64,000 nucleotides of DNA from Anoxybacillus amylolyticus. GTDB lineage: Bacteria; Bacillota; Bacilli; Bacillales; Anoxybacillaceae. This document shows, one piece after another, positions 54,971 to 64,000 of the stretch (the first letter of the stretch is position 1; each line of letters starts with the position of its first letter). The stretch covers positions 1,500,001 through 1,564,000 of the forward strand of contig NZ_CP015438.1 in NCBI RefSeq assembly GCF_001634285.1, in the 5' to 3' direction. The notes beneath the pieces are model-generated. The model did no database searches, was not told where the DNA came from, and worked only from the letters and a program-made list of their open reading frames with translations. The translations under genes were made by a program, and so were the position numbers.

Positions 54971-56540
54971 ACGTGCTGAACTGTTTTTTCCGAAAAAACA
55001 AGTCATTTCGCGGATGAAGAAAGGGATTGTCCGCCATACGTATAAAGAAATTGGCGAACGGACGAGAAAGCTTGCTAGTGCACTGCGAACACTTGGGGTA
55101 AATACGGGGGACCGTGTCGGCACGTTCGCTTGGAACCATCATCGCCATTTAGAAGCGTATTTTGCCATTCCGGGTATCGGGGCGGTATTGCATACGATTA
55201 ACATTCGGCTGTCGCCTCAGCATATCGCGTATATTATTAATCATGCGAACGACCGTGTGCTATTGATTGACGACGATTTATTGCCGCTTATTGAACGAGT
55301 GAAAGACGAAATAAACGTCGAAGCGTTTATCATTATGACCGATGAACCGACGCTTCCGGAAACGACGCTTGCGCCGGTTTATCATTATGAGGAATTGCTA
55401 CAACAAGCGGAGCCGATTTCGTTTGTTAAAGACATCGACGAACATCACCCTGCTGGTATGTGCTATACGTCCGCAACAACTGGAAATCCGAAGGGGGTTT
55501 TATACTCCCATCGCGGCATCGTTCTCCATAGCATGGCGCTAGGGCTTGCGGATAGCGCAGCATTGTCGGAATCGGATGTCGCGCTACCGGTCGTGCCGAT
55601 GTTTCATGCGAATGCGTGGGGCTTGCCGTTTGCCGCCGTTTGGTTTGGGACGACGTTAGTGATGCCGGGCGCAGCGTTTACGCCGAAAATATTGGCAGAG
55701 CTGATGGAACAAGAAAAAGTGACGCTTGCGGCTGGTGTGCCGACCGTTTGGCTCGGCTTGTTGAACGAATTGGAGAAAGGATCGTACGATTTAAGCAGTG
55801 TGACGCGCATTTTATGCGGCGGTTCAGCAGCGCCAAAAGGAATGATTCGCGCCTTTGAAGAGAAATACGGCATCCCGTTTGTACACGCTTACGGCATGAC
55901 AGAAACGAGCCCGCTAGTCGTCCTTTCGCGCCTAAAAAGCTACCAGCAACATGTATCTAATGAAGAAAAATTGGACATTCGCGCGAAACAAGGTTTCCTT
56001 GTGCCTGGGGTAGAAATGAAAGTGATCGGCAAAGACGGCGAAGTGGCGTGGAATGGAACAGAGATGGGGGAACTATGTTTGCGCGGTCCGTGGATTGCCG
56101 ACGAATACTACAACGATGAGCGAAGCAAAGAGGCGTTTCGCGACGGCTGGCTATATACAGGCGATGTCGTCACAGTAGACGAAGAAGGATTTATTAAAAT
56201 CGTTGACAGGACGAAAGACGTCATTAAAAGTGGGGGCGAATGGATTTCATCTGTCGATTTAGAAAATGCGCTTATGGCGCATGAGGCGGTATTTGAAGCG
56301 GCCGTTGTTGCCGTACCGCACCCACAGTGGCAGGAGCGCCCGATTGCTTGCGTGGTCGTCAAAGAAGGAAAAACGGTCACGAAAGACGAGCTATACGATT
56401 TTTTACGGCTGCAATTTGCGAAATGGTGGCTTCCGGATGATATTGTGTTTATGAACGAAATTCCGAAAACAAGTGTCGGAAAATTTTTAAAAATGAAATT
56501 ACGGGAACAATTGCGTGATTATTTTGCGAATGTTCAATAA
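54933..56540 (+). CDS. Fatty acid-CoA ligase (AlkK-like)
   Basis: Second AMP-forming ligase, 535 aa, closest in wording to medium/long-chain acyl-CoA ligases of the AlkK type. The P-loop is YTSATTGNPKG (Ala where most have Gly), with HAYGMTETSPL and a C-terminal KTSVGKFLK lysine. It starts inside the racemase gene (GGGGAGAGAG before the ATG), so expression is coupled. Only about one third of the sequence agrees with the first ligase, so the two probably take different acids. Confidence 0.88.
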   Translation: MMNVPLNIATMLERAELFFPKKQVISRMKKGIVRHTYKEIGERTRKLASALRTLGVNTGDRVGTFAWNHHRHLEAYFAIPGIGAVLHTINIRLSPQHIAYIINHANDRVLLIDDDLLPLIERVKDEINVEAFIIMTDEPTLPETTLAPVYHYEELLQQAEPISFVKDIDEHHPAGMCYTSATTGNPKGVLYSHRGIVLHSMALGLADSAALSESDVALPVVPMFHANAWGLPFAAVWFGTTLVMPGAAFTPKILAELMEQEKVTLAAGVPTVWLGLLNELEKGSYDLSSVTRILCGGSAAPKGMIRAFEEKYGIPFVHAYGMTETSPLVVLSRLKSYQQHVSNEEKLDIRAKQGFLVPGVEMKVIGKDGEVAWNGTEMGELCLRGPWIADEYYNDERSKEAFRDGWLYTGDVVTVDEEGFIKIVDRTKDVIKSGGEWISSVDLENALMAHEAVFEAAVVAVPHPQWQERPIACVVVKEGKTVTKDELYDFLRLQFAKWWLPDDIVFMNEIPKTSVGKFLKMKLREQLRDYFANVQ

Positions 56541-56552
56541 GGGGGGAGTTCA

Positions 56553-57401
56553 ATGGCGCAAACAATTGCTGTCATCGGTGCTGGCTTAATGGGAAGCGGC
56601 ATCGCCCAGTCGCTAGCGATGGGCGGTAAAACCGTTTATTTATACGACATTTCTGAAGCGGCGTTAGAAAAAGGAGTGAATTCGATTCAAAAAAGCCTTG
56701 CCCGTTTTGTCAAAGCAGGCAAATTATCGGAACAAGAAGCAACGAATGTCCTTTCCCGCATACAAACCGAAACAAATTTACAAGAAACGGTGAAAGATGC
56801 CGATATTGTCATTGAAGCAGTTCCAGAACATTTACCGTTGAAAAAACAAGTGTTTGAACAGCTCGATCACTATACGAAACAAGAGACGATTTTGGCAACG
56901 AATACGTCGGAATTAAGTGTGACGGCCATTGCTGCAGCGACAAAGCGCCCAAGCCAAGTCGTCGGCATGCATTGGTTTAATCCTGCGCCGGTGATGAAAT
57001 TGATTGAAATCGTCAAAGGGGTCGCCACATCCGAAAAAACAATTGAAGTGATTCAACAACTGTCTGAAGAAATCGGCAAGGAAACGGTCGTTGTCAAAGA
57101 TATGCAAGGGTTTGTGACGACAAGGGCACTAGCGGCGCATATGATTGAATGCATTCGCATGTACGAAGAAGGAGTCGCTTCCGCCGAGCATATCGACAAA
57201 GCGATTCGCCTTGGGCTCAATTACCCGATGGGACCACTGGAACTTGCGGATTTAGTCGGTTTAGATACGATGCTATTTGTCAGTGAAAATATGACAGAAG
57301 CATACGGCGACCGATTCCGCCCACCGCAAACGCTTCGCAAACTTGTTGAAGCAGGGCATCTCGGCCGAAAAACAGGCAAAGGATTTTACACATATCAATG
57401 A
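56553..57401 (+). CDS. 3-hydroxyacyl-CoA dehydrogenase (Hbd type)
   Basis: NAD-dependent oxidation of 3-hydroxyacyl-CoA to 3-ketoacyl-CoA, 282 aa. Rossmann motif GAGLMGSGIAQ at residues 8-18, catalytic His in GMHWFNPAPVMKLIE, and the C-terminal helical domain with YPMGPLELADLVGLDT. The standalone short form resembles Hbd/PaaH/MmgB. GGGGGGAG precedes the ATG. The stop overlaps the beginning of the next open frame by 4 nt. Confidence 0.92.
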   Translation: MAQTIAVIGAGLMGSGIAQSLAMGGKTVYLYDISEAALEKGVNSIQKSLARFVKAGKLSEQEATNVLSRIQTETNLQETVKDADIVIEAVPEHLPLKKQVFEQLDHYTKQETILATNTSELSVTAIAAATKRPSQVVGMHWFNPAPVMKLIEIVKGVATSEKTIEVIQQLSEEIGKETVVVKDMQGFVTTRALAAHMIECIRMYEEGVASAEHIDKAIRLGLNYPMGPLELADLVGLDTMLFVSENMTEAYGDRFRPPQTLRKLVEAGHLGRKTGKGFYTYQ

Positions 57402-57415
57402 AAGAAGGGAAAGAC

Positions 57416-58570
57416 ATGCGAGAAGTTGTGATTGTCGAAGCCGTACGCACCCCTGTCGGCAAGCGAAACGGGGTGTTTCGCGACAAACATCCGGTTCATT
57501 TAGCGGCAGTTGTGCTTGATGAAGTTGTCGAGCGAACTGGGATAGAAAAACAGTTGATCGAAGATATTGTGATGGGTTGCGTGACGCCGATTGGCGAGCA
57601 AGGATATAATATCGGGCGTTTAGCGGCGTTAGAGGCAGGATTTCCTGTGGAGGTACCAGCGGTGCAAATCAACCGGATGTGCGGCTCCGGCCAGCAAGCG
57701 ATCCATTTCGCTGCCCAAGAAATTAAATCGGGCGATATGGAGATTACGATTGCCGCCGGTGTTGAAAGCATGACGAAAGTGCCGATTTTAAGCGACGGAA
57801 ACGAGCGAACGATTCCACCGTCGTTGCACGAAAAGTACGAATTTGTGCACCAAGGCATTTCCGCGGAATTAATTGCCGAAAAATACGGATTGACCCGCGA
57901 ACAATTGGATGAATATGCGTACGAAAGCCACCAACGTGCGCTTCGGGCGCAAGTAGAGGGTCGCTTCGAGCGAGAAATCGTGCCGGTAAAAGGGCTTGAC
58001 CAAGATGGAAATGAAATCATCGTGACAGCGGATGAAGGGCCGCGCAAAGATACATCACTGCAAGCGCTTGCGGCATTGAAGCCGGTCTTTAAACAAAACG
58101 GGAAAATTACTGCCGGCAATGCGAGCCAAATGAGCGACGGCGCAGCGGCGGTACTACTGATGGAGCGCGAAACGGCACTTCGCCTCGGTTTGAAGCCAAA
58201 AGCAAAAATCGTCGCCCAAACGGTCGTCGGCTCGGACCCGACATATATGCTTGACGGCGTCATTCCGGCGACAAAAAAAGTGTTGCAAAAAACCAATCTC
58301 ACCATTGACGATATTGACCTTGTCGAAATTAACGAAGCGTTCGCCCCAGTCGTATTGGCATGGCAAAAAGAAATTGGCGCACCGCTTTCGAAAGTAAACG
58401 TCAATGGTGGTGCGATCGCCTTAGGTCACCCGCTTGGAGCAACCGGCGTCAAACTCATGACATCGCTCGTTCACGAACTCGAACGACGAAAGGGGCGCTA
58501 CGGCTTATTAACCATTTGCATCGGTCACGGCATGGCAACCGCGACGGTGGTGGAGAGATGGGAAGGATAA
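57416..58570 (+). CDS. Acetyl-CoA acyltransferase (thiolase)
   Basis: Cleaves 3-ketoacyl-CoA to acetyl-CoA and a shortened acyl-CoA (or runs in reverse), 384 aa. Nucleophile Cys in NRMCGSGQQA near residue 88, the NEAFAP motif, His in ALGHPLGATG near 340 and the second Cys in CIGHGMATA near 370 (usual wording CIGGG). The ATG at 57416 follows GAAGGGA; the one at 57398 overlaps the previous stop and lacks a site. Last gene of the cluster; a bidirectional terminator follows. Confidence 0.92.
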   Translation: MREVVIVEAVRTPVGKRNGVFRDKHPVHLAAVVLDEVVERTGIEKQLIEDIVMGCVTPIGEQGYNIGRLAALEAGFPVEVPAVQINRMCGSGQQAIHFAAQEIKSGDMEITIAAGVESMTKVPILSDGNERTIPPSLHEKYEFVHQGISAELIAEKYGLTREQLDEYAYESHQRALRAQVEGRFEREIVPVKGLDQDGNEIIVTADEGPRKDTSLQALAALKPVFKQNGKITAGNASQMSDGAAAVLLMERETALRLGLKPKAKIVAQTVVGSDPTYMLDGVIPATKKVLQKTNLTIDDIDLVEINEAFAPVVLAWQKEIGAPLSKVNVNGGAIALGHPLGATGVKLMTSLVHELERRKGRYGLLTICIGHGMATATVVERWEG

Positions 58571-58650
58571 GAAAAGCGGATAAGCCACGCAGCGGAGGAT
58601 TAGCTGCCGAAAGAAAGAGCGTAGCGCAGCCAAACGATGGGAGAGTAGGG
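58571..58650 (-). repeat. Short repeat-like element after the thiolase gene
   Basis: Begins with GAAAAGCGG (58571-58579), the reverse complement of the CCGCTTTTC found in the elements at 7305, 39991 and 40129, followed by GC-rich purine-rich sequence. Probably a shorter copy of the same family in opposite orientation. Confidence 0.35.
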
Positions 58651-58657
58651 ATAGTGT

Positions 58658-58694
58658 AAAAAAAGCAGGATGCCGCCAGCTCCTGCTTTAATTT
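58658..58694. terminator. Bidirectional terminator between thiolase and the TRIC-family gene
   Basis: AAAGCAGGA / TCCTGCTTT stem, loop of 10 nt, A7 on one side and a T-rich tail on the other; it serves the converging genes. Confidence 0.85.
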
Positions 58695-59296
58695 TCTATT
58701 TTCAATGACTTATTCGGCAATTTCCAGTTGTACGTATACGATAAAATGCGCAATGCCGCAACGATGACAAACAATACATATAATCCAACGGGGGAGTCGG
58801 CGATGCCGGTTCCGACCGCGACACCGGCTAAAATCGCCCAAGCGGCGTAAATTTCTGCGCGAAGGACAAGCGGTTTTCTTCCTGCTAAAATATCGCGAAT
58901 AATTCCTCCGCCGCTTCCAGTTAAGACAGCGGCAACGATTGCCGCACTCAACGGATGATTCATTTTGACTGCATATAACGCCCCTTGAATTGCAAATGCC
59001 GAAAGCCCGAGCGCATCAAAAAAATTGCCCCATCGTTGCCAATGAGGCAACATTTTTTGTGGAAACAAATAAACAAGCGTCATCGCCAACAGCGCGACAT
59101 GAAACAACATCCCTTGTTCCCATAGCGCCGAAACGGGGACACCAATCAATAAATTGCGCACCGCTCCACCGCCAAAGGCGGTGACAATCCCCAAAATATA
59201 AACGCCTAAAATATCGTATTCTTCTTCCATCGCCACAATCGCGCCGCTAATCGCAAATGCAATCGTACCGATAATGCTTAACACTTCCCATGTCAT
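58688..59296 (-). CDS. TRIC-family (UPF0126) membrane protein
   Basis: Hydrophobic protein of 202 aa with about seven helices made of two repeats (IAFAISGAIVA...GGGAVRNLLIG and ALGLSAFAIQGALYA...GSGGGIIRDILAG), each ending in the GGG-R motif of the trimeric cation channel fold. Start ATG at 59296 follows AAAGGA on the minus strand; the ATG at 59320 precedes that site. The only chromosomal housekeeping-type gene on the minus strand here besides lexA. Transport of glycine or cations has been proposed for the family; not determinable here. Confidence 0.85.
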   Translation of the reverse strand: MTWEVLSIIGTIAFAISGAIVAMEEEYDILGVYILGIVTAFGGGAVRNLLIGVPVSALWEQGMLFHVALLAMTLVYLFPQKMLPHWQRWGNFFDALGLSAFAIQGALYAVKMNHPLSAAIVAAVLTGSGGGIIRDILAGRKPLVLRAEIYAAWAILAGVAVGTGIADSPVGLYVLFVIVAALRILSYTYNWKLPNKSLKIEN

Positions 59297-59395
59297 AAAA
59301 TGTAGTCCTTTCTTGTTCATGTTACGGTAAACATTTTAGGGGGAACGAGGCGGAAAATCAATTATTTTTGAAAGATAGCGATTTTAAGCTGGATT

Positions 59396-59404
59396 TGGTA
59401 TGAT
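59396..59404 (+). promoter_or_regulatory. Extended -10 of the hflX promoter
   Basis: TGGTATGAT (TGn plus TATGAT), about 42 nt before the hflX start; no good -35, as is allowed with an extended -10. Confidence 0.5.
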
Positions 59405-59445
59405 GAAGGCAGGTTTATTTCGCGAAAAAGAAAGAAGGTGTGAGT

Positions 59446-60687
59446 TTGGAAAAAGTAATCACCGTCGGCTGCCAGTTGCCGCATGTCGATGATGAACGGT
59501 TTTCCTATTCGATGGAAGAGCTTGCTTCGCTCGTTCATACAGCAAACGGCGAAGTCGTCATCATCCTTACGCAAAAGCGAGAGACGATTCATCCAGCTAC
59601 GTATATTGGCAAAGGAAAAGTCGAAGAACTTGTGCGGCTCGTCGAACAGTTTGAACCAGATGTCGTCGTTTTTAATGACGAACTGTCGCCAAGCCAAAAC
59701 CGCAACTTGACAAAGCTGTTAAATGTGCGGGTCATTGACCGGACGCAGCTCATTTTAGATATATTCGCGCAACGGGCGTGGTCAAAAGAAGGAAAATTGC
59801 AAGTCGAACTTGCCCAACTGCAATACATATTGCCGCGTTTAAGTGGACAAGGTGTCGAGCTTTCTCGTCTTGGCGGCGGAATCGGAACGAGAGGGCCGGG
59901 GGAAACGAAACTAGAAACAGACCGCCGTCATATTCGCCGTCGTATCGATGAGATTAAAGCGCAACTAAAAGTCATTGTTGAACATCGCGAACGCTATCGC
60001 GAACGGCGGAAGAAAAACGCGGTGTTTCAAATCGCGCTCGTCGGCTATACGAACGCTGGCAAGTCAACGCTCTTTAACCGTCTAACGAACGCCGATTCAT
60101 TCGAGGAAAACTTATTGTTCGCCACTCTTGATCCGCTGACGAGAAAACTCGTGCTGCCGAGCGGTTATACGGTACTTTTGACGGACACGGTCGGCTTTAT
60201 TCAAGACTTGCCGACAACGCTTGTCGCCGCCTTTCGCTCCACGCTAGAAGAAGTGAAAGAGGCGGATTTGATTTTACATATTGTCGATTCGTCGAATCCC
60301 GATTATATTCAACATGAACAAACCGTTTATCGCTTGCTCGAAGAATTAGAGGCGACGACCATTCCGATCGCGACGGTTTACAATAAACGCGACATCGTCC
60401 TCCCAAGCTTTGTTCCAAGTCCGAAAACAGATTATATGCTAGTGAGCGCGTTGAACGAACAAGACATACAAGCGCTGCGCCGATTTATGGAAACGAGGAT
60501 CACAGAAGCGATGGAACGTTACGATGTGGCGATTCGAGCGTCTGAGGGAAAACTGCTCGATCAGTTAAAAGCAGAAACGATTGTACAGCACATGCACTAC
60601 AATGAACAAAGCGGGATGTATGAATGCAGCGGCTACATCTTGCCAGATCATCCGCTTTTGTTGCAACTGAGAACATACAAAAAATAG
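59446..60687 (+). CDS. hflX: Ribosome-associated GTPase HflX (YnbA)
   Basis: GTPase of 413 aa that splits stalled ribosomes under stress. The N-terminal HflX domain ([11 protein letters not shown]) and glycine-rich [21 protein letters not shown]-type linker precede the G domain: G1 GYTNAGKST near residue 200, G3 DTVGFI, G4 NKRD. The TTG at 59446 is spaced 5-6 nt from AGAAGGTG; the GTG at 59440 lies inside it. ynbB follows 13 nt behind, as in B. subtilis. Confidence 0.93.
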   Translation: MEKVITVGCQLPHVDDERFSYSMEELASLVHTANGEVVIILTQKRETIHPATYIGKGKVEELVRLVEQFEPDVVVFNDELSPSQNRNLTKLLNVRVIDRTQLILDIFAQRAWSKEGKLQVELAQLQYILPRLSGQGVELSRLGGGIGTRGPGETKLETDRRHIRRRIDEIKAQLKVIVEHRERYRERRKKNAVFQIALVGYTNAGKSTLFNRLTNADSFEENLLFATLDPLTRKLVLPSGYTVLLTDTVGFIQDLPTTLVAAFRSTLEEVKEADLILHIVDSSNPDYIQHEQTVYRLLEELEATTIPIATVYNKRDIVLPSFVPSPKTDYMLVSALNEQDIQALRRFMETRITEAMERYDVAIRASEGKLLDQLKAETIVQHMHYNEQSGMYECSGYILPDHPLLLQLRTYKK

Positions 60688-60700
60688 AAAGGGTTGTTTT

Positions 60701-61969
60701 ATGTTTCAGCATTTAAAGCACGGAGAAAAAATTTCCACGCTCGTCAAAGAAATCGAAGCACAAATTGCGCCGATTCATAAAGAGATCGAGGAACGGATCG
60801 ACTATAACCAATACCGCGTGTTGCAAAGCTTTCGCCGCCATCAAGTGAGCGATGCGCACTTTATCCCGTCGACCGGGTACGGATATGATGACATCGGCCG
60901 GGATACGTTAGAAAAAGTATATGCGGACGTATTCGGCGGTGAAGCAGCGCTCGTTCGCCCGCAAATTATTTCTGGGACGCATGCGATTACAATTGCTTTA
61001 TTTGGCGTTTTACGCCCGGGCGACGAACTGTTGTACATTACCGGTAAACCATACGATACGCTCGAAGAAATTGTCGGCATTCGCGGCAGCGGCATCGGTT
61101 CGTTAAAAGAGTTTCATATCGGCTACAACAGCGTTCCGCTTACAAGCGAAGGGAAAGTTGATTTTGTAGCGGTCAAACAAGCGATCAACGAACGGACGAA
61201 AATGATCGGCATTCAGCGTTCAAAAGGTTACGACCCACGCCCATCGTTTACGATTGCTGAAATCAAAGAAATGATCGATTTTGTGAAAGCGATCAAACCA
61301 AACGTCGTCGTCTTTGTCGATAACTGTTACGGCGAATTTGTTGAAGAACAAGAGCCATGCCATGTCGGTGCCGATTTAATCGCTGGTTCGCTCATTAAAA
61401 ATCCGGGCGGAGGCTTGGCGAAAACAGGAGGATATCTCGTTGGAAAAAGCGAATATATAAAAATGTGCGCGTATCGGATGACATCGCCGGGAATCGGGGC
61501 GGAGGCAGGCGCCTCGTTATATAGTTTACAAGAAATGTACCAAGGCTTTTTCCTCGCGCCCCATATTGTCGGACAAGCGTTGAAGGGGGCAGTTTTTACG
61601 GCGGCGATGCTCGAGCGCATCGGCATGAATACGTACCCAACATGGAACGATGCTCGCACAGATTTAATTCAATCGGTGCAATTTGATGATCCGGAGCAAA
61701 TGATTGCATTTTGCCAAGCGATTCAATTTGCGTCACCAGTCAACTCGCACTTTACGCCATACCCGAACTATATGCCAGGCTACGAAGATAACGTCATTAT
61801 GGCAGCAGGCACATTTGTTCAAGGGGCAAGTATTGAGCTAACGGCCGATGGTCCGATTCGTCCGCCATATGTTGCGTACGTGCAAGGAGGACTGACATAT
61901 TCGCACGTCAAAATTGCCGTCTGCACCGCCATTGACAAGCTCATCGAAAAGCATTTGATTTCTTTGTGA
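60701..61969 (+). CDS. ynbB: PLP-dependent enzyme YnbB (aluminium-resistance / methionine gamma-lyase-like family)
   Basis: Fold-type I aminotransferase-like protein, 422 aa. VDNCYGEFVE contains the Asp that holds the PLP pyridine; the Schiff-base Lys is expected in AGSLIKNPGGG. The family is labelled aluminium resistance protein or gamma-lyase without firm biochemical proof. Located between hflX and glnR as in B. subtilis. AAAGGG lies before the ATG. No terminator is seen between it and glnR, which has its own promoter. Confidence 0.9.
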   Translation: MFQHLKHGEKISTLVKEIEAQIAPIHKEIEERIDYNQYRVLQSFRRHQVSDAHFIPSTGYGYDDIGRDTLEKVYADVFGGEAALVRPQIISGTHAITIALFGVLRPGDELLYITGKPYDTLEEIVGIRGSGIGSLKEFHIGYNSVPLTSEGKVDFVAVKQAINERTKMIGIQRSKGYDPRPSFTIAEIKEMIDFVKAIKPNVVVFVDNCYGEFVEEQEPCHVGADLIAGSLIKNPGGGLAKTGGYLVGKSEYIKMCAYRMTSPGIGAEAGASLYSLQEMYQGFFLAPHIVGQALKGAVFTAAMLERIGMNTYPTWNDARTDLIQSVQFDDPEQMIAFCQAIQFASPVNSHFTPYPNYMPGYEDNVIMAAGTFVQGASIELTADGPIRPPYVAYVQGGLTYSHVKIAVCTAIDKLIEKHLISL

Positions 61970-61986
61970 GGAATTATAACGTTTTA

Positions 61987-62015
61987 TTGACATATTATCT
62001 AACAAATAATAAAAT
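61987..62015 (+). promoter_or_regulatory. glnR promoter with GlnR/TnrA site
   Basis: Consensus promoter TTGACA, 17 nt, TAAAAT. Over the -35 lies TGACA-TATTATC-TAACA (61988-62004), one base from the GlnR/TnrA consensus TGTnA-N7-TnACA, implying autorepression of glnRA in nitrogen excess. Confidence 0.85.
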
Positions 62016-62047
62016 AAAAGTACTCGAATAATAAGGAGGAATTTGAC

Positions 62048-62449
62048 ATGAGTAGCAACATCCGCCGTTCAATGCCGCTGTTTCCGATTGGCATTGTCAT
62101 GCAGCTCACTGAGTTGTCTGCTCGTCAAATCCGCTACTATGAAGAACACGGCCTTGTCTCTCCTGCGCGAACAGAAGGCAATCGTCGCCTCTTTTCGTTT
62201 AACGACGTCGATCGTCTTTTAGAAATTAAAGACTTAATCGATCAAGGGGTCAACTTGGCCGGAATCAAACAAATTTTCGCCTCTCGTCAAGCGTTCCAAC
62301 AAGAACCGACAGAAAAAGTCGAAAAAGTTGTCAAGCAACAGCTTTCCGACGAAGAGTTGCGAAAATTGTTGCGAGCGGAGTTGATACAAGCAGGTCGCTT
62401 CAATCGCGCTTCGCTTCGTCAAGGTGACATCGCACGCTTTTTCCATTAA
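62048..62449 (+). CDS. glnR: Nitrogen regulator GlnR
   Basis: MerR-family repressor of glutamine synthetase and other nitrogen genes, 133 aa. Helix-turn-helix [23 protein letters not shown] at about residues 21-43, dimerisation helix, and a C-terminal tail (QGDIARFFH) that senses feedback-inhibited glutamine synthetase. AAGGAGGAA before the ATG. Co-transcribed with glnA. Confidence 0.96.
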   Translation: MSSNIRRSMPLFPIGIVMQLTELSARQIRYYEEHGLVSPARTEGNRRLFSFNDVDRLLEIKDLIDQGVNLAGIKQIFASRQAFQQEPTEKVEKVVKQQLSDEELRKLLRAELIQAGRFNRASLRQGDIARFFH

Positions 62450-62508
62450 TAGGTGGTTTATGTTTTTGCACATAAAAATAAATTTAGATCAACCGGGGAG
62501 GGTTTTAA

Positions 62509-63843
62509 ATGGCGAAGTATACAAGAGAAGATATTGTTCGCATTGTGAAGGAAGAGAACGTTAAGTACATCCGTCTGCAATTTACGGATATTCTTGGCAC
62601 GATTAAAAACGTCGAAATTCCAATTAGCCAACTTGAAAAAGCGTTAGACAACAAAATTATGTTTGACGGCTCTTCCATCGAAGGGTTTGTCCGCATTGAA
62701 GAATCGGATATGTATTTATATCCAGATTTAGATACGTTCGTTATTTTCCCGTGGACAGCAGAAAAAGGGAAAGTAGCACGCTTTATTTGCGACATTTACA
62801 ATCCAGATGGCACACCGTTTGAAGGCTGTCCGCGCTACAACTTAAAGCGGATGCTTAAAGAAATGGAAGCGCTTGGGTTTACGGCGTTTAACCTCGGACC
62901 AGAGCCAGAGTTTTTCTTATTCAAGCTCGATGAAAAAGGCAATCCGACGCTTGAGTTAAACGACAACGGCGGTTATTTCGACTTAGCGCCGACCGATTTA
63001 GGAGAAAACTGCCGCCGCGATATCGTACTAGAACTAGAAGAAATGGGCTTTGAAATCGAAGCATCTCACCACGAAGTAGCACCAGGTCAGCACGAAATCG
63101 ACTTTAAATATGCAAACGCGGTGAAAGCGTGTGACGACATTCAAACATTTAAACTTGTCGTTAAAACGGTGGCGCGTAAGCATGGTTTGCACGCAACGTT
63201 CATGCCAAAGCCATTGTTCGGTGTGAACGGTTCAGGAATGCACTGCAACTTGTCGTTGTTTAGAAACAACGAAAATGCATTTTTCGATCCAAATGGTGAT
63301 TTGCAATTAAGTGATGTCGCTCGTCAGTTTATTGCCGGTGTGTTAAAACACGCACCGAACTTTACCGCAGTAACGAACCCGACCGTGAACTCGTACAAAC
63401 GCCTTGTCCCTGGGTATGAAGCGCCTTGTTATGTCGCGTGGTCAGCGCGCAACCGCAGCCCGCTTATCCGCATCCCAGCATCGCGCGGCATGAGTACGCG
63501 AATTGAAGTGCGCAGTGTCGACCCAGCAGCGAACCCATATTTAGCAATGGCTGTTTTACTTGCCGCAGGATTGGATGGAATTAAAAATAAAATGACGCCG
63601 CCTGCGCCAGTTGACCGCAACATTTACGTTATGACAAAAGAAGAGCGCCTAGAGGAAGGCATCGTTGATTTGCCATCGACATTGGCAGAAGCGCTTGAAA
63701 ACTTAAAATCAGACGAAGTCATCGTTAACGCATTAGGGAAACACTTATTCGAACATTTCATCGAAGCAAAAGAAATCGAATGGGATATGTTCCGTACCGC
63801 TGTCCATCAGTGGGAACGCGATCAATATATGTCGTTATATTAA
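62509..63843 (+). CDS. glnA: Glutamine synthetase type I (GSI-alpha)
   Basis: ATP-dependent glutamate to glutamine conversion, dodecamer, 444 aa. Active-site motifs are DGSSIEGF (Asp and Ser), [27 protein letters not shown] and the ATP-binding NRSPLIRIP. The Arg in [10 protein letters not shown] (about residue 62) is the feedback-sensing residue of the GSI-alpha class, so regulation is by direct feedback, not adenylylation. GGGGAGGG precedes the ATG. The 59-nt gap after glnR holds only a small TTTATGT/ACATAAA hairpin. Confidence 0.97.
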   Translation: MAKYTREDIVRIVKEENVKYIRLQFTDILGTIKNVEIPISQLEKALDNKIMFDGSSIEGFVRIEESDMYLYPDLDTFVIFPWTAEKGKVARFICDIYNPDGTPFEGCPRYNLKRMLKEMEALGFTAFNLGPEPEFFLFKLDEKGNPTLELNDNGGYFDLAPTDLGENCRRDIVLELEEMGFEIEASHHEVAPGQHEIDFKYANAVKACDDIQTFKLVVKTVARKHGLHATFMPKPLFGVNGSGMHCNLSLFRNNENAFFDPNGDLQLSDVARQFIAGVLKHAPNFTAVTNPTVNSYKRLVPGYEAPCYVAWSARNRSPLIRIPASRGMSTRIEVRSVDPAANPYLAMAVLLAAGLDGIKNKMTPPAPVDRNIYVMTKEERLEEGIVDLPSTLAEALENLKSDEVIVNALGKHLFEHFIEAKEIEWDMFRTAVHQWERDQYMSLY

Positions 63844-63846
63844 AGC

Positions 63847-63885
63847 AAAAAAGCTATCTCGCTAGCGAGATAGCTTTTTTTAATG
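63847..63885. terminator. Bidirectional terminator between glnA and lexA
   Basis: Perfect 34-nt palindrome (AAAAAAGCTATCTCGCT and its complement) flanked by A and T runs; it stops both glnA and the oppositely read lexA. Confidence 0.95.
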
Positions 63886-64000
63886 GATCATCCGATAAAC
63901 GCCGACTACCTTTCCAAGAATCGTAACATCTTGTACAATAATTGGTTCCATATGTGGATTTTCCGGCTGCAATCGGAAATGGTCTTGTTCTTTAAAAAAG
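63880..64000 (-). CDS. lexA: SOS repressor LexA, C-terminal fragment
   Basis: The minus strand from the right edge reads [14 protein letters not shown], then [20 protein letters not shown] and MIH before a TAA at 63882-63880. That is the end of the LexA peptidase domain, including the FRLQPEN strand and the GKVVGVYR C-terminus. The gene continues beyond the window. With the LexA box at recA, the main SOS circuit is represented. Confidence 0.92.
   Translation of the reverse strand, partial: FFKEQDHFRLQPENPHMEPIIVQDVTILGKVVGVYRMIH

Noticed and set aside
1-64000. CRISPR array, tRNA, rRNA or prophage genes
   Set aside because: No regularly spaced repeats, no tRNA cloverleaf and no phage structural genes were seen on either strand.

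Overview
The window is chromosomal DNA of an endospore-forming Bacillaceae. Gene order follows the Bacillus subtilis ylxY-to-glnA stretch, and protein wording and codon use suggest a thermophile of the Anoxybacillus/Geobacillus group. Support comes from the sporulation genes (spoVFAB, spoIIIE, spoVS, cotE, spoVK), AGGAGG-type ribosome sites with many GTG and TTG starts, promoters of SigA, SigE, SigH, SigK and SigD type, and a group IIC intron whose reverse transcriptase closely resembles the Geobacillus GsI-IIC enzyme. Genus is an inference; no rRNA is present.

Layout. 1-9.1 kb: end of ylxY, mlpA, ymxH, dipicolinate synthase (spoVFA-spoVFB), the aspartate/DAP pathway (asd-dapG-dapA) and rnjB. 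9.1-11.0 kb: a group IIC intron on the minus strand between rnjB and its terminator. 11.1-14.4 kb: tepA, ylzJ, spoIIIE. 14.6-20.2 kb: a GntR regulator with two tandem operator-like palindromes, then a complete nucleoside ABC importer (nupNOPQ type). 20.3-27.7 kb: ymfF, ymfH, ymfI, ymfJ, ymfK, rodZ-like ymfM, pgsA, cinA. 27.7-31 kb: an IS relic, recA with a LexA box, an intact IS200/IS605 element (tnpA, tnpB, omega-RNA region), then the promoter and long leader of rny.

31-45.3 kb: rny, ymdB, spoVS, an M19 dipeptidase, a 2-oxoacid:ferredoxin oxidoreductase (korAB), miaB, ricA/ymcA, cotE, mutS, mutL. 45.4-51 kb: a DHA2-type MFS exporter with a palindromic operator candidate, a chemoreceptor with a SigD-like promoter, miaA, hfq, spoVK. 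51.1-58.6 kb: six tightly packed genes for acyl-CoA metabolism (two acyl-CoA ligases, acyl-CoA dehydrogenase, a CaiB/BaiF-fold protein with alpha-methylacyl-CoA racemase residues, 3-hydroxyacyl-CoA dehydrogenase, thiolase) but no enoyl-CoA hydratase. 58.7-64 kb: a TRIC/UPF0126 membrane protein (minus), hflX, ynbB, glnR, glnA and the 3' end of lexA (minus).

Functional links: spoVF and asd-dapG-dapA share the lysine/DAP/dipicolinate branch; rnjB and rny are both RNA-decay nucleases; recA and lexA form the SOS pair; glnR carries a GlnR/TnrA-type site over its own promoter. The departures from the B. subtilis order are the accessory parts: the intron, the IS element, the nucleoside transporter, dipeptidase-korAB, MFS plus chemoreceptor, and the acyl-CoA cluster. 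I found no CRISPR array, tRNA, rRNA or prophage. No wholly unknown system is evident; the most interesting loci are the TnpB element, the displaced rnjB terminator, the racemase-containing acyl-CoA cluster and the nup regulatory sites.
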